Assembly (NCBI GenBank): GCA_015232865.1
Contig: JADFYU010000024.1
Location: forward strand, 1-44,940
Direction of reading: 5' to 3'
Length of the DNA stretch: 44,940 nt
Source of the DNA: Magnetococcales bacterium
GTDB taxonomy: Bacteria; Pseudomonadota; Magnetococcia; Magnetococcales; UBA8363
Below, in pieces: positions 44,268 through 44,940 of this stretch. The position numbers and the translations under genes are program-made. Numbering within the stretch: position 1 is the first letter of the stretch; every line of letters starts with the position of its first letter. Below the pieces are notes generated by a model. It saw only the letters and a program-made list of their open reading frames with translations. It did not search any database and was not told where the DNA came from.

Positions 44268-44940
44268 ATGGCTGAAGATCCTCAAGACCCCAAACTGACT
44301 GAAGAGCAACAACAAGAGGCTCAAGTTTTTGATGATTTAACGGTATTCAGCAATACCGCAGCAGCCGAAGACGATGGTGATACAGGTTCTGATGGCAGCC
44401 GAATGGGAGAGGCAGAAGACCAGTCCGATCTGGCCAACCTCCAATCTGCTGGGATCACCACTGAGGATTTTCTTCCAGCCGGTGTTGGCAACGCTCCTGA
44501 GCAGGAAAACACATCGCCACCGACCGAAGATCCAGCACCAAATAATGAGGTGCCACCAATTGACAATCCCCAAGGATCGGCAGAATTCAATGAACCCACA
44601 GACGTTTTACCCGATCCGGAATTTGATCCAATAGAATTTCCCAGACCTTCGTTCGCCCAACCCCAAGCCGAACCGATTCAAGCGTTTGAACTTCCCGAAT
44701 TAGAGGGTGAAAACCAAGATCCAACCGAGCCACCAACGGAAGCGCCTACTGAGCCGCCAACGGAAGCTCCAACCGAGCCACCAACGGAAGCTCCAACCGA
44801 GCCACCGACCGAAGCTCCAACCGAGCCGCCAACGGAAGCGCCAACCGAGCCACCGACCGAAGCTCCAACCGAGCCAACTGACGTAGACCACCGGATGATG
44901 GTCATCCTGGTTGAAATAGGTGTTGTTGCACCTGCCCCCA
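44268..44940 (+). CDS. N-terminal part of a Pro/Thr/Glu repeat protein, probable type I secretion substrate (runs off the window)
   Basis: The frame is open from the ATG at 44268 (AAAGGA ribosome site eight bases before) to the window end, 224 codons. There is no signal peptide. The N-terminus is acidic and disordered ('MAEDPQDPKLTEEQQQEAQV'), then rich in Pro, Glu, Asp and Thr, leading to six perfect 8-residue repeats PTEPPTEA. Giant adhesins exported by type I systems start this way and carry their signal at the far C-terminus, here unseen. From about 44874 the frame enters a segment that is an inverted copy of the FGE gene and no longer looks like natural protein ('DHRMMVILVEIGVV'). The true continuation of the gene is therefore doubtful. 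Confidence 0.65.
   Translation, partial: MAEDPQDPKLTEEQQQEAQVFDDLTVFSNTAAAEDDGDTGSDGSRMGEAEDQSDLANLQSAGITTEDFLPAGVGNAPEQENTSPPTEDPAPNNEVPPIDNPQGSAEFNEPTDVLPDPEFDPIEFPRPSFAQPQAEPIQAFELPELEGENQDPTEPPTEAPTEPPTEAPTEPPTEAPTEPPTEAPTEPPTEAPTEPPTEAPTEPTDVDHRMMVILVEIGVVAPAP
44721..44876 (+). repeat. 24-base tandem repeat encoding PTEPPTEA
   Basis: Six full units (44721-44864) and a partial seventh. Units differ only at third codon positions, and every difference is synonymous in the plus frame (CCA/CCG/CCT, ACC/ACG/ACT, GCT/GCG). This supports the plus frame as the real one, against the Gly-Ser-Val-rich frames on minus. Confidence 0.92.
44874..44938 (-). repeat. Copy 2 of the 65-base inverted repeat (antisense FGE-domain fragment)
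   Basis: Read on minus, this encodes 'GRCNNTYFNQDDHHPVVYVSW', nearly the same as the kinase-FGE protein around residues 434-455 (62 of 65 bases identical). The minus frame then leaves FGE-like sequence and runs antisense through the PTEPPTEA repeats. It may be the edge of a paralogous FGE gene, a rearrangement or an assembly join. Confidence 0.85.

Noticed and set aside
44721..44876. CRISPR array
   Set aside because: The repeats are contiguous 24-base coding units without spacers and with third-position variation.
44678..44905. Gly-Ser-Val-Ala repeat frame on minus, silk-like in appearance
   Set aside because: The unit-to-unit changes are silent only in the plus frame, and the plus frame has a ribosome site and a plausible N-terminus. 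The minus frame is antisense.
39337..44940. Diversity-generating retroelement using the FGE domain and its inverted copy
   Set aside because: No reverse transcriptase is in the window, the matching segment is in the middle and not at the 3' end of the FGE domain, the copy is inverted, and the three differences are not an adenine-specific pattern.

Overview
The window looks like chromosomal DNA of a proteobacterium, most likely an alphaproteobacterium or a deep-branching relative such as Magnetococcales. The taxon is an inference. The supports are a divergent bamE / ubiquinol-cytochrome c chaperone (CBP3-type) pair, a three-gene N-acetylglutaminylglutamine amide (NAGGN) osmolyte operon, a pyrophosphate-type phosphofructokinase, and a large type I secretion locus. 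GC content is moderate, genes are closely packed, and several gene pairs share ATGA stop/start overlaps.

Left part (1-13.7 kb, nearly all minus strand). An operon reads acyl carrier protein, FkbH-like HAD-IIIC enzyme, VOC protein, GNAT-like protein, TylF-like methyltransferase, polysaccharide deacetylase. It looks like a small pathway that makes and transfers an acyl decoration, probably onto a surface glycan. Upstream of it are a noncoding stretch with diverged repeat copies and a tRNA-Thr(TGT). Further right come an unknown small protein, PPi-PFK, a 1052-residue CHAT/ATPase/TPR protein whose CHAT active-site residues are gone, MTA/SAH deaminase, an MTA/MTI phosphorylase, and bamE.

Middle (13.8-27.3 kb). 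CBP3 chaperone, phosphoglycerate kinase and a GT2 glycosyltransferase are on plus. The NAGGN operon (asnO, ngg, M42 peptidase) and phosphoglucomutase are on minus. A B12-binding radical SAM protein and a cold-shock protein with a long leader are on plus. A membrane-anchored unknown protein and an ArsR regulator with a near-perfect palindrome upstream are on minus.

Right part (27.8 kb to end). This is an unusual type I secretion island: a TolC-family protein with a C-terminal SPOR domain and a tryptophan-rich pentapeptide tail; a LuxR/cyclase-like/ATPase regulator lacking the Walker A lysine; two different HlyD adaptors flanking a 1291-residue protein in which two complete ABC exporters are fused; a Ser/Thr kinase fused to an FGE-sulfatase-fold domain; a secreted unknown protein; a GT60-like glycosyltransferase fused to a methyltransferase; and the start of a Pro/Thr/Glu repeat protein without a signal peptide, a candidate exported and glycosylated substrate. 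The last 65 bases are a near-identical inverted copy of part of the FGE domain, which suggests either a rearrangement or an assembly chimera at the right edge.
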